Notes under the pieces: generated by a model
Seen by the model: only the letters and a program-made list of their open reading frames with translations
The model's database searches: none
Told to the model about the DNA's origin: nothing
Program-made: the position numbers and the translations under genes
In this document: positions 36,023 through 44,675 of the stretch, piece after piece
Position numbering within the stretch: position 1 is the stretch's first letter
Layout of the letters: each line of letters starts with the position of its first letter
Source: Rhizobacter sp. OV335
GTDB taxonomy: Bacteria > Pseudomonadota > Gammaproteobacteria > Burkholderiales > Burkholderiaceae_C
Assembly (NCBI RefSeq): GCF_900142965.1
Contig: NZ_FRCQ01000030.1
Coordinates: 31,961 to 95,960, forward strand
Direction: 5' to 3'
Length of the DNA: 64,000 nucleotides

Positions 36023-37162
36023 TCAGCGCACGACGGCGATCTGCTCGCGCTTTTCACCCTTGTAGGTGAAGAGCGTCAGCGCGCCGTTCTTGACGTCGCC
36101 CTTCTCGTCGAACGAGATCGTGCCCGTCACGCCCTTGTAGCCGTCGGTCTTGGCCAGCACCGGCAGGTACTTGGCCGGGTCGGCGGAGCCGGCCTTGACC
36201 ATCGCGGCGACCATCACGTTGACGGCGTCGTAGACGTACGGCGAATAGATCTGCACTTCGGTGTTGAACTTCTTCTTGTAGTCTTCACGGAACTTCTCCA
36301 TGCCGACCTTCTGCGTGCCTTCGACACCACCGGCTTCGGCGCAGACGACCTGGCCGTCGGCCATCGCGCCGGCAGCCAGCTTCGGCAGTTCGCCCGAGCA
36401 GATGCCGTCGCCGCCCATGAACTTGGCAGTGATGCCCAGTTGCTTCATCTGGCGGATCATCGGGCCGGCCACGGCGTCCATGCCGCCGTAGAACACCACG
36501 TCGGGGTTCTTCGACTTGATCTGGGTCAGGATGGCGGTGAAGTCGGTCGCCTTGTCGGTCGTGAACTGGTGCGACTGGACTGCACCGCCCGCGCCCTTGA
36601 CGCCCTTTTCGAACTCGTCGGCAACGCCCTGGCCGTAGGCCGTGCGGTCGTCGATGACGGCGATCGACTTGCCCTTCAGTTCCTTGACGGCATAGCGGCC
36701 CAGCGTGCCACCCAGGTGCACGTCGTCAGCCACCACGCGGAACGTGGTCTTGTAGCCGTTGCGGGTGAACTTGGGGTTGGTGGCCGACGGGCTGATCTGC
36801 GGAATGCCGGCGTCGCTGTAGATCTTGGAGGCCGGGATCGACGTGCCCGAGTTCAGGTGGCCGATCACGCCGTTGACCTTGGAGTCGACCAGCTTCTGGG
36901 CGACGGCCGTGCCTTGCTTCGGATCGCCGGCATCGTCTTCAGCCTGCAGCTCGAGCTTGACCTTCTTGCCGCCGATCGTCACGCCCTTGGCGTTCAGTTC
37001 GTCAATGGCCATGCGCGCACCGTTTTCGTTGTCCTTGCCGAGGTGGGCGATGCCGCCGCTCGTCGGGGCGACGTGGCCGATCTTCACGACTTCCTGGGCG
37101 GACACCGCACCGGCGAACAGGGTCACGGCGGCGGCGACCAGGACATTGAATTTGTATTGCAT
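36023..37162 (-). CDS. Branched-chain amino acid ABC transporter substrate-binding protein (LivJ/LivK-like)
   Basis: The 379-aa periplasmic type I binding protein has a signal peptide (VLVAAAVTLFAGAVSA-QE). Motifs such as VKIGHVAPTSGG, GKDNENGARMAIDELN and GYKGVTGTISFDEKGD are characteristic. It binds Leu/Ile/Val or related amino acids for LivHMGF-type importers; no permease or ATPase is adjacent, which is common for this family. The start at 37162 has a GGAGG site upstream and begins the signal peptide. It ends at a strong terminator. Confidence 0.92.
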   Translation of the reverse strand: MQYKFNVLVAAAVTLFAGAVSAQEVVKIGHVAPTSGGIAHLGKDNENGARMAIDELNAKGVTIGGKKVKLELQAEDDAGDPKQGTAVAQKLVDSKVNGVIGHLNSGTSIPASKIYSDAGIPQISPSATNPKFTRNGYKTTFRVVADDVHLGGTLGRYAVKELKGKSIAVIDDRTAYGQGVADEFEKGVKGAGGAVQSHQFTTDKATDFTAILTQIKSKNPDVVFYGGMDAVAGPMIRQMKQLGITAKFMGGDGICSGELPKLAAGAMADGQVVCAEAGGVEGTQKVGMEKFREDYKKKFNTEVQIYSPYVYDAVNVMVAAMVKAGSADPAKYLPVLAKTDGYKGVTGTISFDEKGDVKNGALTLFTYKGEKREQIAVVR

Positions 37163-37391
37163 GCAAAAACCTCCGGGGGTTGGAAAAGACTTGAATAACG
37201 AGTGAGGAGTCAGCCTCAGCGGGCGCAACGTTACCCCAAAAAAAACCGCCTCCATTGCGGGAATCCTCGGGGCTCGTCGCGCGATGTCCTCAGGGGAACA
37301 GGGGTTGGGCTCGCTGCGGCATGGCCACTCAACGAGCAAGAACCGGGCCGCGTTGATAGGGTTTCCAACTAGCCGCGTGGCTGGGAACGCA

Positions 37392-37889
37392 TCAACGGCC
37401 GCGATGGCGATGCAGCTCTTGCGCGACCGCGCGGGTGACGACCTCGCGCAGCGTCGTCGCGAGTTCGTTGCGGGTGTCGCGGATCAGCGAATCGGCGATG
37501 CGCGCGAGCGCCGGCGTCAGCAATTCGCGCAGCTTGTATTCGAAGACGAGGTCGAGCTGGCGCTGCACGTCGGCCAGCACCCGTTGCACGACGGCTTCTT
37601 CGCTCAGCGGCGGAGCCACCGGCGCGGCGACCGGGGCAGCGGCACGGGGGGCCGGCGGCGGCGGTGACGGAGACAGGGGCGACAAGGCAGACGGCGCGGT
37701 GGCCGCGAAGGCCGGTGGCGCGATCGGCGCCGGCGCGACAGGCGCGCGCGGCGGTGGCGCGACAGGCGAGCGCGGCGGCGGTGGCGGCTCGACCACCTCG
37801 GCCACCGGCGGCGGTGCGCTGCGCGCGCTCGGCACCACCTCGGTCAGCACCGGCAGGCGATGCGACTGCTGGCGCGGTGTGGTGCTCAT
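37392..37889 (-). CDS. Proline/alanine-rich protein of unknown function (165 aa)
   Basis: The N-terminal ~90 residues are low-complexity Pro/Ala/Val with PPPPPRSP-like runs. The C-terminal ~65 residues are a predicted helical segment (VVQRVLADVQRQLDLVF, ALARIADSLIRDTRNEL) that could form a coiled coil. Its ATG overlaps the holC stop (ATGA), so it is translated with the DNA polymerase III chi subunit. Whether it works with the polymerase is unknown. Confidence 0.75.
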   Translation of the reverse strand: MSTTPRQQSHRLPVLTEVVPSARSAPPPVAEVVEPPPPPRSPVAPPPRAPVAPAPIAPPAFAATAPSALSPLSPSPPPPAPRAAAPVAAPVAPPLSEEAVVQRVLADVQRQLDLVFEYKLRELLTPALARIADSLIRDTRNELATTLREVVTRAVAQELHRHRGR

Positions 37890-38326
37890 TCGCCCTCCTG
37901 CGCCACGTCGTGCCGCACGATCGGGTAGCCGCGGTCGGCATAGTGCTTCCAGCGCACCCGGCCCGACGGGCGGTCGTCGCCGTCGCGCGACACCAGCTCG
38001 ATCACGCGGGCGAAGCTCTCGAAGCCGTCGGCGGTCTCTTCGCCGAGGTTCAGCAGCACGTCGTGGTGCGGCGCATCGGCCAGCCGCTCGACCAGCCACA
38101 CCGGCGTCGGCGCGAGCCGCGGCGCGATCGGCTGGCCGGCCCGTGCATGCACATGGGGCACGAAATCGGTGGGCTCGAACACCCACAGCTGCTTGTCGAG
38201 GCGCCCGAGCACCGGTGCGGGGCCCGCGACCACCACGCGTGCACCGCGGCGAGTCGCCTTGCGCAGCAATCTGCACGCGTACGACAGCCGGTCCGGCACG
38301 TTGAAGTGGAAGCTGACCTCTGTCAT
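37886..38326 (-). CDS. holC: DNA polymerase III chi subunit
   Basis: The 146-aa protein matches HolC, the clamp-loader subunit that binds SSB. It shows SFHFNVPDRLSYACRLLRKA, a central KQLWVFEPTDFVPH, and the C-terminal RWKHYADRGYPI (each part of the conserved core). The gene follows pepA, the order conserved in many Proteobacteria (pepA-holC), which supports the call. Confidence 0.92.
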   Translation of the reverse strand: MTEVSFHFNVPDRLSYACRLLRKATRRGARVVVAGPAPVLGRLDKQLWVFEPTDFVPHVHARAGQPIAPRLAPTPVWLVERLADAPHHDVLLNLGEETADGFESFARVIELVSRDGDDRPSGRVRWKHYADRGYPIVRHDVAQEGE

Positions 38327-38353
38327 CGCGTGGTCGCAGTTACTTGGCCCGAC

Positions 38354-39826
38354 CTACTTGGCCTGCGAGAGCACGAACTGCGTCAGCAGCGGCACCGGCC
38401 GCCCGGTCGCGCCCTTGGCCGCGCCCGACTTCCAGGCGGTGCCGGCGATGTCGAGGTGGGCCCAGCGGTACTTGGCGGTGAAGCGGCGCAGGAACATCGC
38501 CGCGGTGATCGCACCCCCGGCGCGCGGGCCGACATTGCCCATGTCGGCGAAGTTGCTCTTCAGCGCCTCGTCGTACTCTTCGTCGAGCGGCATGCGCCAG
38601 GCCGGGTCGAGCGCGCTCTGGCCGGCGGCCAGCAGGTCGGCGGCCAGCGCGTCGTCGGCGGTGAACAGGCCCGAGTTGTGGTGGCCCAGCGCGATCACGC
38701 AGGCGCCGGTCAGCGTCGCGATGTCGACCACGACCGCCGGCTTGAAGCGCTCGGCATAGGTCAGCGCATCGCACAGGATCAGCCGGCCTTCGGCATCGGT
38801 GTTCAGGATCTCGATCGTCTGGCCCGACATGCTGGTGACGACGTCGCCCGGCTTCACCGCGCGGCCGCTCGGCATGTTCTCGCACGACGGGATGATGCCG
38901 ATCAGGTTCAGCTTCGGCTTCAGTTCGGCCACCGCGCGCAGCGTGCCGAGCACGCTCGCCGCGCCGCCCATGTCGTACTTCATCTCGTCCATCTCGGCGG
39001 CCGGCTTGATCGAGATGCCGCCGGTGTCGAAGGTGATGCCCTTGCCGACCAGCACGATCGGCGCCTGCGTCTTGGCCGCGCCTTCGTAGCGCGCGACGAT
39101 GAAGCGCAGCGGCTCGTCGGAGCCCTGGGCGACCGCGAGGAACGAGCCCATGCCGAGCTTCTCGACCGCCTTGCGGTCCAGCACCTCGACCTTCAGGCCG
39201 TGGTCCTTCGCGAGCTTCTTCGCCTGCTCGGCCAGGAAAGTGGGCGTGCAGTGGTTGCCGGGGCGGTTGGCACATTCGCGCGCCAGTTCCACGCCGGCAC
39301 CGATCGCCTCGCCGACCGCCAAGCCCGACTGCACGGCCTTCGCCTGCGCCTTGTCGCACACCAGCGTGAGCTTGGCGATGGCCGAGGCGGCCGGTGCGCT
39401 GGGCTTGGTGTGGCGGTAGAGGTAGGTGGCGTCGCCGGCCGCGGCGACCAGCGCCTGCGCATGCGCCGCGCCCAGTTCGCCGGCCGAGGCCAGCGCGACG
39501 GCCACGTGCTTCGCGCCGCCGCCCTTCAGCTGTGCCAGCCCGTTGGCGACTGCTGCCTTGAAGGCCTTCGCGGTGCCGGAGGCGGCCGCGGCGACCACCA
39601 CGCGCGGCGCCTTGACGCCGGCCACGCGGTGCAGGTACAGCGCCCGCCCGGCCTTCAGCGCGAAGTCGCCCTGGGCGATCGCCTCGTTGATCGGGGCCGC
39701 GAGCTTCGCGTCGAGCGCCGCATCGACCGCGTTGCCGCCGGCTGACGCATCGACCACGATCAGCAGTGCGTCGGCCTGCAGGGTTGCGAGGGCGCCGGAA
39801 GAAGAAACCTGATGTCTGAAGTCCAT
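38354..39826 (-). CDS. pepA: Leucyl aminopeptidase
   Basis: The 490-aa cytosolic M17 aminopeptidase removes N-terminal residues from peptides using two metal ions. The M17 signature NTDAEGRL is intact, and metal ligands are seen in [10 protein letters not shown] and KYDMGGAA. The start at 39826 (MDFRHQ) fits the family. PepA also binds DNA in some species. It is divergent from lptF with only 26 bp between, a conserved arrangement. Confidence 0.96.
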   Translation of the reverse strand: MDFRHQVSSSGALATLQADALLIVVDASAGGNAVDAALDAKLAAPINEAIAQGDFALKAGRALYLHRVAGVKAPRVVVAAAASGTAKAFKAAVANGLAQLKGGGAKHVAVALASAGELGAAHAQALVAAAGDATYLYRHTKPSAPAASAIAKLTLVCDKAQAKAVQSGLAVGEAIGAGVELARECANRPGNHCTPTFLAEQAKKLAKDHGLKVEVLDRKAVEKLGMGSFLAVAQGSDEPLRFIVARYEGAAKTQAPIVLVGKGITFDTGGISIKPAAEMDEMKYDMGGAASVLGTLRAVAELKPKLNLIGIIPSCENMPSGRAVKPGDVVTSMSGQTIEILNTDAEGRLILCDALTYAERFKPAVVVDIATLTGACVIALGHHNSGLFTADDALAADLLAAGQSALDPAWRMPLDEEYDEALKSNFADMGNVGPRAGGAITAAMFLRRFTAKYRWAHLDIAGTAWKSGAAKGATGRPVPLLTQFVLSQAK

Positions 39827-39852
39827 AATGCGAGCCAGTCCAGAATCCAACG

Positions 39853-40998
39853 ATGTTATTCGATTCCTCCCTGCGGCGAGACCTCGCCCGCACATTCGGC
39901 GCCACGCTGGTCGTGATCCTCACCATCGTGCTGACGATGATGCTGATCCGCACGCTGGGCCAGGCTGCGCTGGGCCGCATCGCCCCGCAGGACGTGGTGC
40001 TGCTGCTCGGCTACGTGGCGCTGGCCCAGTTGCCGACCATGCTGAGCCTGTCGCTGTTCATCGCCACCGTCTCGACGCTGACCCGCATGTACCGCGACAG
40101 CGAGATGGCGATCTGGTTCGCCAGCGGCGTCGGGTTGTCGCGCTTCGTGCGGCCGGTGCTGCGCGTCAGCTGGCCGGTGCTGCTGGTGGTGGCGCTGCTC
40201 GCGCTCTTCGTGTGGCCGTGGATGAACGCACGCAGCGCCGAGCTGCGCGAGCGCTTCGAGCGTCGCTCCGACCTGTCGCGCGTCGCGCCGGGCCAGTTCC
40301 AGTCGTCGCGCGACGGCCACCGCACCTTCTTCATCGAGCGCGACAGCGAAGACGGCCGCACCGGCCGCAACGTCTTCATCCTGACCGCACAGGGCGACAA
40401 GGAGTCGGTCACCTCGGCGCGCAGCGGCCACATCGAGAACACCGACGACGACCGCTTCCTGGTGCTCGACAGCGGCCAGCAGAACGAGCAGAACCTGCGC
40501 AGCGGCGACAAGACGCTGGCGCGCTTCGAGACCTACAAGGTGCAGGCCGGCGACCGCGTGCTGAGCAGCGCGACCGCACCGCCACCGAAGGCGCGCCCCA
40601 CCATCGACCTGATGAGCGAGCCGACGCCGGCCGCGCAGGGCGAGCTCACCTGGCGGCTCGGCCTGACGCTCGGCGCGGCCAACCTGCTGCTGCTCGCGAT
40701 CGGGCTGTCGGCCACGCAGCCGCGGCGCGCCAGCAACTGGAACCTGCTGTTCGCGCTGCTGAGCTTCGTCGTCTACTACAACCTGATCAACCTGTCGCAG
40801 GCCTGGGTGGCCGGTGGCAAGGCCGGCATGGGCTCGATCCTGGTCACGATGCACGGCGGCGTGCTGCTGGCGGCGATCGCGCTGATCTGGTGGCGCGACA
40901 ACGGCACGCACTGGAGCCTGCGCCGGCGCACCGCCGACGGCAACGGAAATGGCCAAGGCGGCCTGAAGCAGCGCATGCAGGAGGCCTGCAAGAAATGA
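39853..40998 (+). CDS. lptF: LPS export ABC transporter permease LptF
   Basis: The 381-aa inner membrane permease has three N-terminal and three C-terminal transmembrane helices around a periplasmic beta-jellyroll domain (~residues 130-260). With LptG and LptB it extracts LPS from the inner membrane and passes it to LptC/LptA. The stop overlaps the lptG start (ATGA), and the gene is divergent from pepA. Confidence 0.94.
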   Translation: MLFDSSLRRDLARTFGATLVVILTIVLTMMLIRTLGQAALGRIAPQDVVLLLGYVALAQLPTMLSLSLFIATVSTLTRMYRDSEMAIWFASGVGLSRFVRPVLRVSWPVLLVVALLALFVWPWMNARSAELRERFERRSDLSRVAPGQFQSSRDGHRTFFIERDSEDGRTGRNVFILTAQGDKESVTSARSGHIENTDDDRFLVLDSGQQNEQNLRSGDKTLARFETYKVQAGDRVLSSATAPPPKARPTIDLMSEPTPAAQGELTWRLGLTLGAANLLLLAIGLSATQPRRASNWNLLFALLSFVVYYNLINLSQAWVAGGKAGMGSILVTMHGGVLLAAIALIWWRDNGTHWSLRRRTADGNGNGQGGLKQRMQEACKK

Positions 40999-42098
40999 GG
41001 ACGGTCCGCCGATTGCTCTACGCCGACATCGTCTCGTCGGTGGCCTTCGTCGCGGTGGCCTTCCTGTCGCTGTTCTTCTTCATCGACTTCGTCGACGAGC
41101 TGGGCGGCATCACCAAGACCTACACCGCGCTGCATGCCGCGGTGTACTCGCTGCTCGAGCTGCCGGGCCACCTGTACGAGCTGTCGCCGATCGCGGTGCT
41201 GATCGGCACCATCTACGCGCTGTCGCGGCTCGCGCAGTCGTCCGAGTTCACCGTGCTGCGCACCGGCGGGCTGGGCCCGGGCCGCGCGCTGTTCCTGCTG
41301 ACCGGGCTGGGCATGGCCTTCGGCGTGCTGACCTTCGTCGTCGGCGACTACCTCGCGCCGCTCAGCGAGCGCGGCGCCGCGCAGCTACAGGCGCGCTACA
41401 AGGGCGGCTTCAGCCTGGGCATCACCGGTGCGTGGCTGAAGGACCACCGCGTGACGCCCGAGGGCGAGCGCTCTTACGCGGTCAACGTCGGCAGTGCGGC
41501 GGCCGGCGGCGAGCTGCTGAACATCCGCATCTTCGAGTCCGACGGCAACGGCCGGCTGCTGCGCCGCATCAGCGCGGCCCGCGGGCGCGTCGGCAGCGAC
41601 GACAACTGGTCGCTGCAGGACGTGAACCTCACCGACTGGCGCGATGCCGCCGCCGGCGGGCTGGTGAACGCGCAGCAGATGCCGCTCTACACCTGGGCGA
41701 GCACGCTGCCGGCCAACGTGGTGGCGGCCGCGGTGCTGCCCGAGGGCTCGATGTCGACGCTGGAGCTGTTCCGCTACATCACCCACCTGTCCGACAACGA
41801 GCAGACGGCGCAGCGCCACGAGATCCAGTTCTGGAAGCGCGCGCTGTACCCGCTCGCCTGCCTGGTGATGGTGGCGCTCGCGCTGCCGTTCGCCTACCTG
41901 CACGCCCGCGCCGGCGGCGTCAGCCTGAAGGTGTTCGGCGGGATCATGCTGGGCATCAGCTTCGTGCTGCTGAACAACGTCGCGGCGCACCTGGGCTTGC
42001 TGCAGAACTGGACGCCGTGGATCGTCGCGGCCACGCCGAGCGCGATCTACCTGATGCTGTCCCTCGCGGCGTTCAGCTGGCTCGTGCGCTACCGATGA
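40995..42098 (+). CDS. lptG: LPS export ABC transporter permease LptG
   Basis: The 367-aa partner of LptF has the same layout: N-terminal helices (SSVAFVAVAFLSLFFFIDF), a periplasmic domain, and C-terminal helices ending LMLSLAAFSWLVRYR. A conserved segment VLRTGGLGPGR follows the second helix. It overlaps both neighbours by 4 bp, so lptF-lptG-cbiX form one transcript. Confidence 0.94.
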   Translation: MRTVRRLLYADIVSSVAFVAVAFLSLFFFIDFVDELGGITKTYTALHAAVYSLLELPGHLYELSPIAVLIGTIYALSRLAQSSEFTVLRTGGLGPGRALFLLTGLGMAFGVLTFVVGDYLAPLSERGAAQLQARYKGGFSLGITGAWLKDHRVTPEGERSYAVNVGSAAAGGELLNIRIFESDGNGRLLRRISAARGRVGSDDNWSLQDVNLTDWRDAAAGGLVNAQQMPLYTWASTLPANVVAAAVLPEGSMSTLELFRYITHLSDNEQTAQRHEIQFWKRALYPLACLVMVALALPFAYLHARAGGVSLKVFGGIMLGISFVLLNNVAAHLGLLQNWTPWIVAATPSAIYLMLSLAAFSWLVRYR

Positions 42099-42481
42099 GC
42101 CGCGGCCTGCTGCTGTTCGCCCACGGTGCGCGCGACCCCAACTGGGCCGCACCGTTCGACGATGTCGCCGCGCGCGTGCGCCTCGCCCATCCCGGCGTGC
42201 CGGTCGCCCTCGCCTTCCTCGAATTCATGGCGCCCGACCTGCGCACCGCCGGCCGGCAACTCGCCATGCAAGGCTGCACCCACGTCGACGTGCTGCCGCT
42301 CTTCCTCGGCGCCGGCGGCCACGTGCGCAAGGACCTGCCCGAGCTGCTGGCCGAACTCGCAGCGGCGCACCCAACCGTCCGCTGGCAACTGCACCCCGCC
42401 ATCGGCGAACTCGACACGGTGATCGCCGCGATGGCCGACGCCGCCGGCCAGCTGCTCGCCGCGTCCACAGACACGAAGTGA
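42095..42481 (+). CDS. Single-domain CbiX/SirB-type chelatase
   Basis: The 128-aa protein has the first metal-binding His in LFAHGARD and the second in LGAGGHVRKDLP, as in short CbiX chelatases that insert cobalt or ferrous iron into sirohydrochlorin. Length fits the small form that works as a dimer. It is translationally coupled to lptG and lies just upstream of a CysB-like gene; a link to siroheme and sulfate assimilation is plausible (inference). Confidence 0.88.
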   Translation: MSRGLLLFAHGARDPNWAAPFDDVAARVRLAHPGVPVALAFLEFMAPDLRTAGRQLAMQGCTHVDVLPLFLGAGGHVRKDLPELLAELAAAHPTVRWQLHPAIGELDTVIAAMADAAGQLLAASTDTK

Positions 42482-42515
42482 AATAATCCGCGCAGTCCAC
42501 AGATTGCAACGGAAT

Positions 42516-43472
42516 ATGAACCTGCACCAATTCCGGTTCGTCCAGGAGGCCGTGCGCCGCAACCTGAACCTGACCGAGACCGCCAAGGCGCTGTTCACCT
42601 CGCAGCCCGGCATCTCCAAGGCCATCCTCGAGCTCGAGGACGAACTCGGCGTCGACATCTTCGCGCGCCACGGCAAGCGGCTGCGCCGCGTCACCGAGCC
42701 GGGCGTCGAGGTGCTGAAGGCCATCGAGGTGATCATGCGCGAGGTCGGCAACCTGAAGCGCATCGGCGAAGAGTTCTCGAAGCAGGACGCCGGCACGCTG
42801 TCGATCGCCACCACGCACACGCAGGCCCGCTATTTCCTGCCCGAGCCGGTATCCCAGCTGCGCAAGCGCTTCCCGAAGGTCAACATCAGCCTGCACCAGG
42901 GCGCGCCGGCCCAGGTGGCGCAGATGGTGATCGAGGAGGTGGCCGACATCGGCATCGCGACCGAGGCGCTGGCCGAACACGACGAGCTGGTCAGCCTGCC
43001 CTGCTACGAATGGCAGCACGCGGTGGTGATGCCGGCCGGCCACCCGCTCGCGCAGCTCGAACGCATCTCGCTCGAGGACCTGGCGCAGCAGCCGCTGGTG
43101 TCGTACCACCCGTCGTTCAGCGGCCGCACGCGCGTCGACCAGGCCTTCGCGGCACGCCGGCTGAAGCCGAACATCGTGCTGGAGGCGATCGATGCCGACG
43201 TCATCAAGACCTATGTGCGGCTGGGCATGGGCATCGGCGTGCTGGCCGAGATCGCGGTGCGCGACGACCCGCCGAACGGCGACCTCGTCTCGCGCCCGGT
43301 CGGCCACCTGTTCGGCACCAACGTCACCCGCGTCGCGTTCAAGCGCGGGGCCTATCTGAGAAACTTCGTCTACGCGTTCGCCGAGATGCTGTCCGACCGC
43401 CTGAACCGCGGGTTGATCGCACGGGCGATGAGCGGCGATGCGGCCGACACAGGCCACGACTACCAGCTCTGA
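42516..43472 (+). CDS. CysB-like LysR-family regulator
   Basis: The 318-aa regulator has an N-terminal winged helix-turn-helix (NLTETAKALFTSQPGISKAI) and an effector-binding domain. The start MNLHQFRFVQEA and the stretch TTHTQARYFLP are typical of CysB/Cbl, which respond to N-acetylserine or adenosine phosphosulfate and control sulfur assimilation. An ATG at 42516 is preferred over the upstream TTG. Confidence 0.88.
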   Translation: MNLHQFRFVQEAVRRNLNLTETAKALFTSQPGISKAILELEDELGVDIFARHGKRLRRVTEPGVEVLKAIEVIMREVGNLKRIGEEFSKQDAGTLSIATTHTQARYFLPEPVSQLRKRFPKVNISLHQGAPAQVAQMVIEEVADIGIATEALAEHDELVSLPCYEWQHAVVMPAGHPLAQLERISLEDLAQQPLVSYHPSFSGRTRVDQAFAARRLKPNIVLEAIDADVIKTYVRLGMGIGVLAEIAVRDDPPNGDLVSRPVGHLFGTNVTRVAFKRGAYLRNFVYAFAEMLSDRLNRGLIARAMSGDAADTGHDYQL

Positions 43473-43491
43473 CTCCACCGAGTTGATCACC

Positions 43492-44643
43492 ATGCGAACC
43501 CCCACCATCGAGAGCCGCCTGCCGCAGGTCGGCACGACCATCTTCACCGTGATGTCGGCGCTGGCGCAGCAGCACGGCGCCGTCAACCTCGGCCAGGGCT
43601 TCCCCGATTTCGACGGCGATCCGCGGCTGCTCGACGCCGTGACCGGCGCGATGAAGCGCGGCCTGAACCAGTACCCGCCGATGACCGGCGTGCCGGCGCT
43701 GCGCGAGGCGGTGGCCGCGAAGATCGCCACCTTGTACGGCCACGCCTACGACCCCGGCACCGAGATCACGATCACCGCCGGCGCGACGCAGGCCATCATC
43801 ACCGCGGTGCTGGCCATCGTGCACCCGGGCGACGAGGTGATCGTGCTCGACCCCTGCTACGACAGCTACGAGCCGAACATCGTGCTGGCCGGCGGCACCG
43901 CGGTGCATGTGCCACTCACCCCACGCACCTTCCGGCCCGATTTCGAGCGCATCCGCGCCGCGCTGTCGCCGCGCACCCGCGCGATCATCATCAACACGCC
44001 GCACAACCCGAGCGCCACCGTCTGGACCGAGGCCGAGATGCAGCAGCTCGCCGCGTTGCTGCGCCCGACCGACGTCTTCGTGATCGCCGACGAGGTCTAC
44101 GAGCACATGGTGTTCGACGGCCAGCGGCACGAGAGCGTCGCGCGCCACCCCGAGCTGGCGGCACGCAGCTTCATCGTCTCGAGCTTCGGCAAGACCTACC
44201 ACGTGACCGGCTGGAAGGTCGGCTACGTCGCGGCGCCCGCGCCGCTGACGGCCGAGTTCCGCAAGGTGCACCAGTTCAACGTCTTCACCGTCAACACGCC
44301 GGTGCAGCACGGGCTGGCCGAGTACATGGCCGACCCGGCGCCCTACCTCGAGCTGCCGGCCTTCTACCAGCGCAAGCGCGACCTGTTCCGCGCCGGGCTG
44401 GCCGCCACGCGGCTGAAGCTGCTGCCGAGCGCGGGCAGCTATTTCCAGAGCGTCGACTACTCGGCCGTCAGCGATCTCAGCGAGGAAGGCTTCTGCCGCT
44501 GGCTGACGAGCGAGATCGGCGTCGCGGCGATCCCGGTGTCGGTGTTCTATGCCGGCGGCTTCGAGCAGAAGCTCGCGCGCTTCTGCTTCGCGAAGAAGGA
44601 CGAGACGCTGCAGCGCGCGCTGGAGCGGCTGGCGAAGCTATAG
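43492..44643 (+). CDS. Fold type I PLP aminotransferase, methionine aminotransferase (YbdL)-like
   Basis: The 383-aa enzyme has the PLP-binding Lys in SSFGKTYHVTGWKVGY, the Asn/Asp/Tyr set in INTPHNPS and IADEVYEH, and an N-terminal NLGQGFPDF stretch. The closest family in memory is E. coli YbdL, which uses methionine, and kynurenine aminotransferases. It lies 19 bp after the cysB-like gene, so both may be co-transcribed in sulfur metabolism. Confidence 0.87.
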   Translation: MRTPTIESRLPQVGTTIFTVMSALAQQHGAVNLGQGFPDFDGDPRLLDAVTGAMKRGLNQYPPMTGVPALREAVAAKIATLYGHAYDPGTEITITAGATQAIITAVLAIVHPGDEVIVLDPCYDSYEPNIVLAGGTAVHVPLTPRTFRPDFERIRAALSPRTRAIIINTPHNPSATVWTEAEMQQLAALLRPTDVFVIADEVYEHMVFDGQRHESVARHPELAARSFIVSSFGKTYHVTGWKVGYVAAPAPLTAEFRKVHQFNVFTVNTPVQHGLAEYMADPAPYLELPAFYQRKRDLFRAGLAATRLKLLPSAGSYFQSVDYSAVSDLSEEGFCRWLTSEIGVAAIPVSVFYAGGFEQKLARFCFAKKDETLQRALERLAKL

Positions 44644-44650
44644 CCCTTCC

Positions 44651-44675
44651 CGTTCGCCCTGAGCCTGTCGAAGGG
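44651..44675. repeat. Single 'SLSKG' dispersed repeat
   Basis: One unit with the core CCTGAGCCTGTCGAAGGG lies in the 32-bp gap between two convergent genes and reaches the last base before the stop of the FimV-like gene. The same unit occurs in the NRPS gene and at 53381-53471. Confidence 0.9.

Noticed and set aside
35743..36069. Plus-strand 108-aa frame over the VapC remnant and terminator
   Set aside because: It runs through the terminator hairpin and into the antisense of the binding-protein gene; the PIN homology is in another frame.
36023..37339. Upstream extension of the binding-protein gene to 37339
   Set aside because: The extra 59 residues have no signal-peptide character; the start at 37162 begins a signal peptide and has a GGAGG site.
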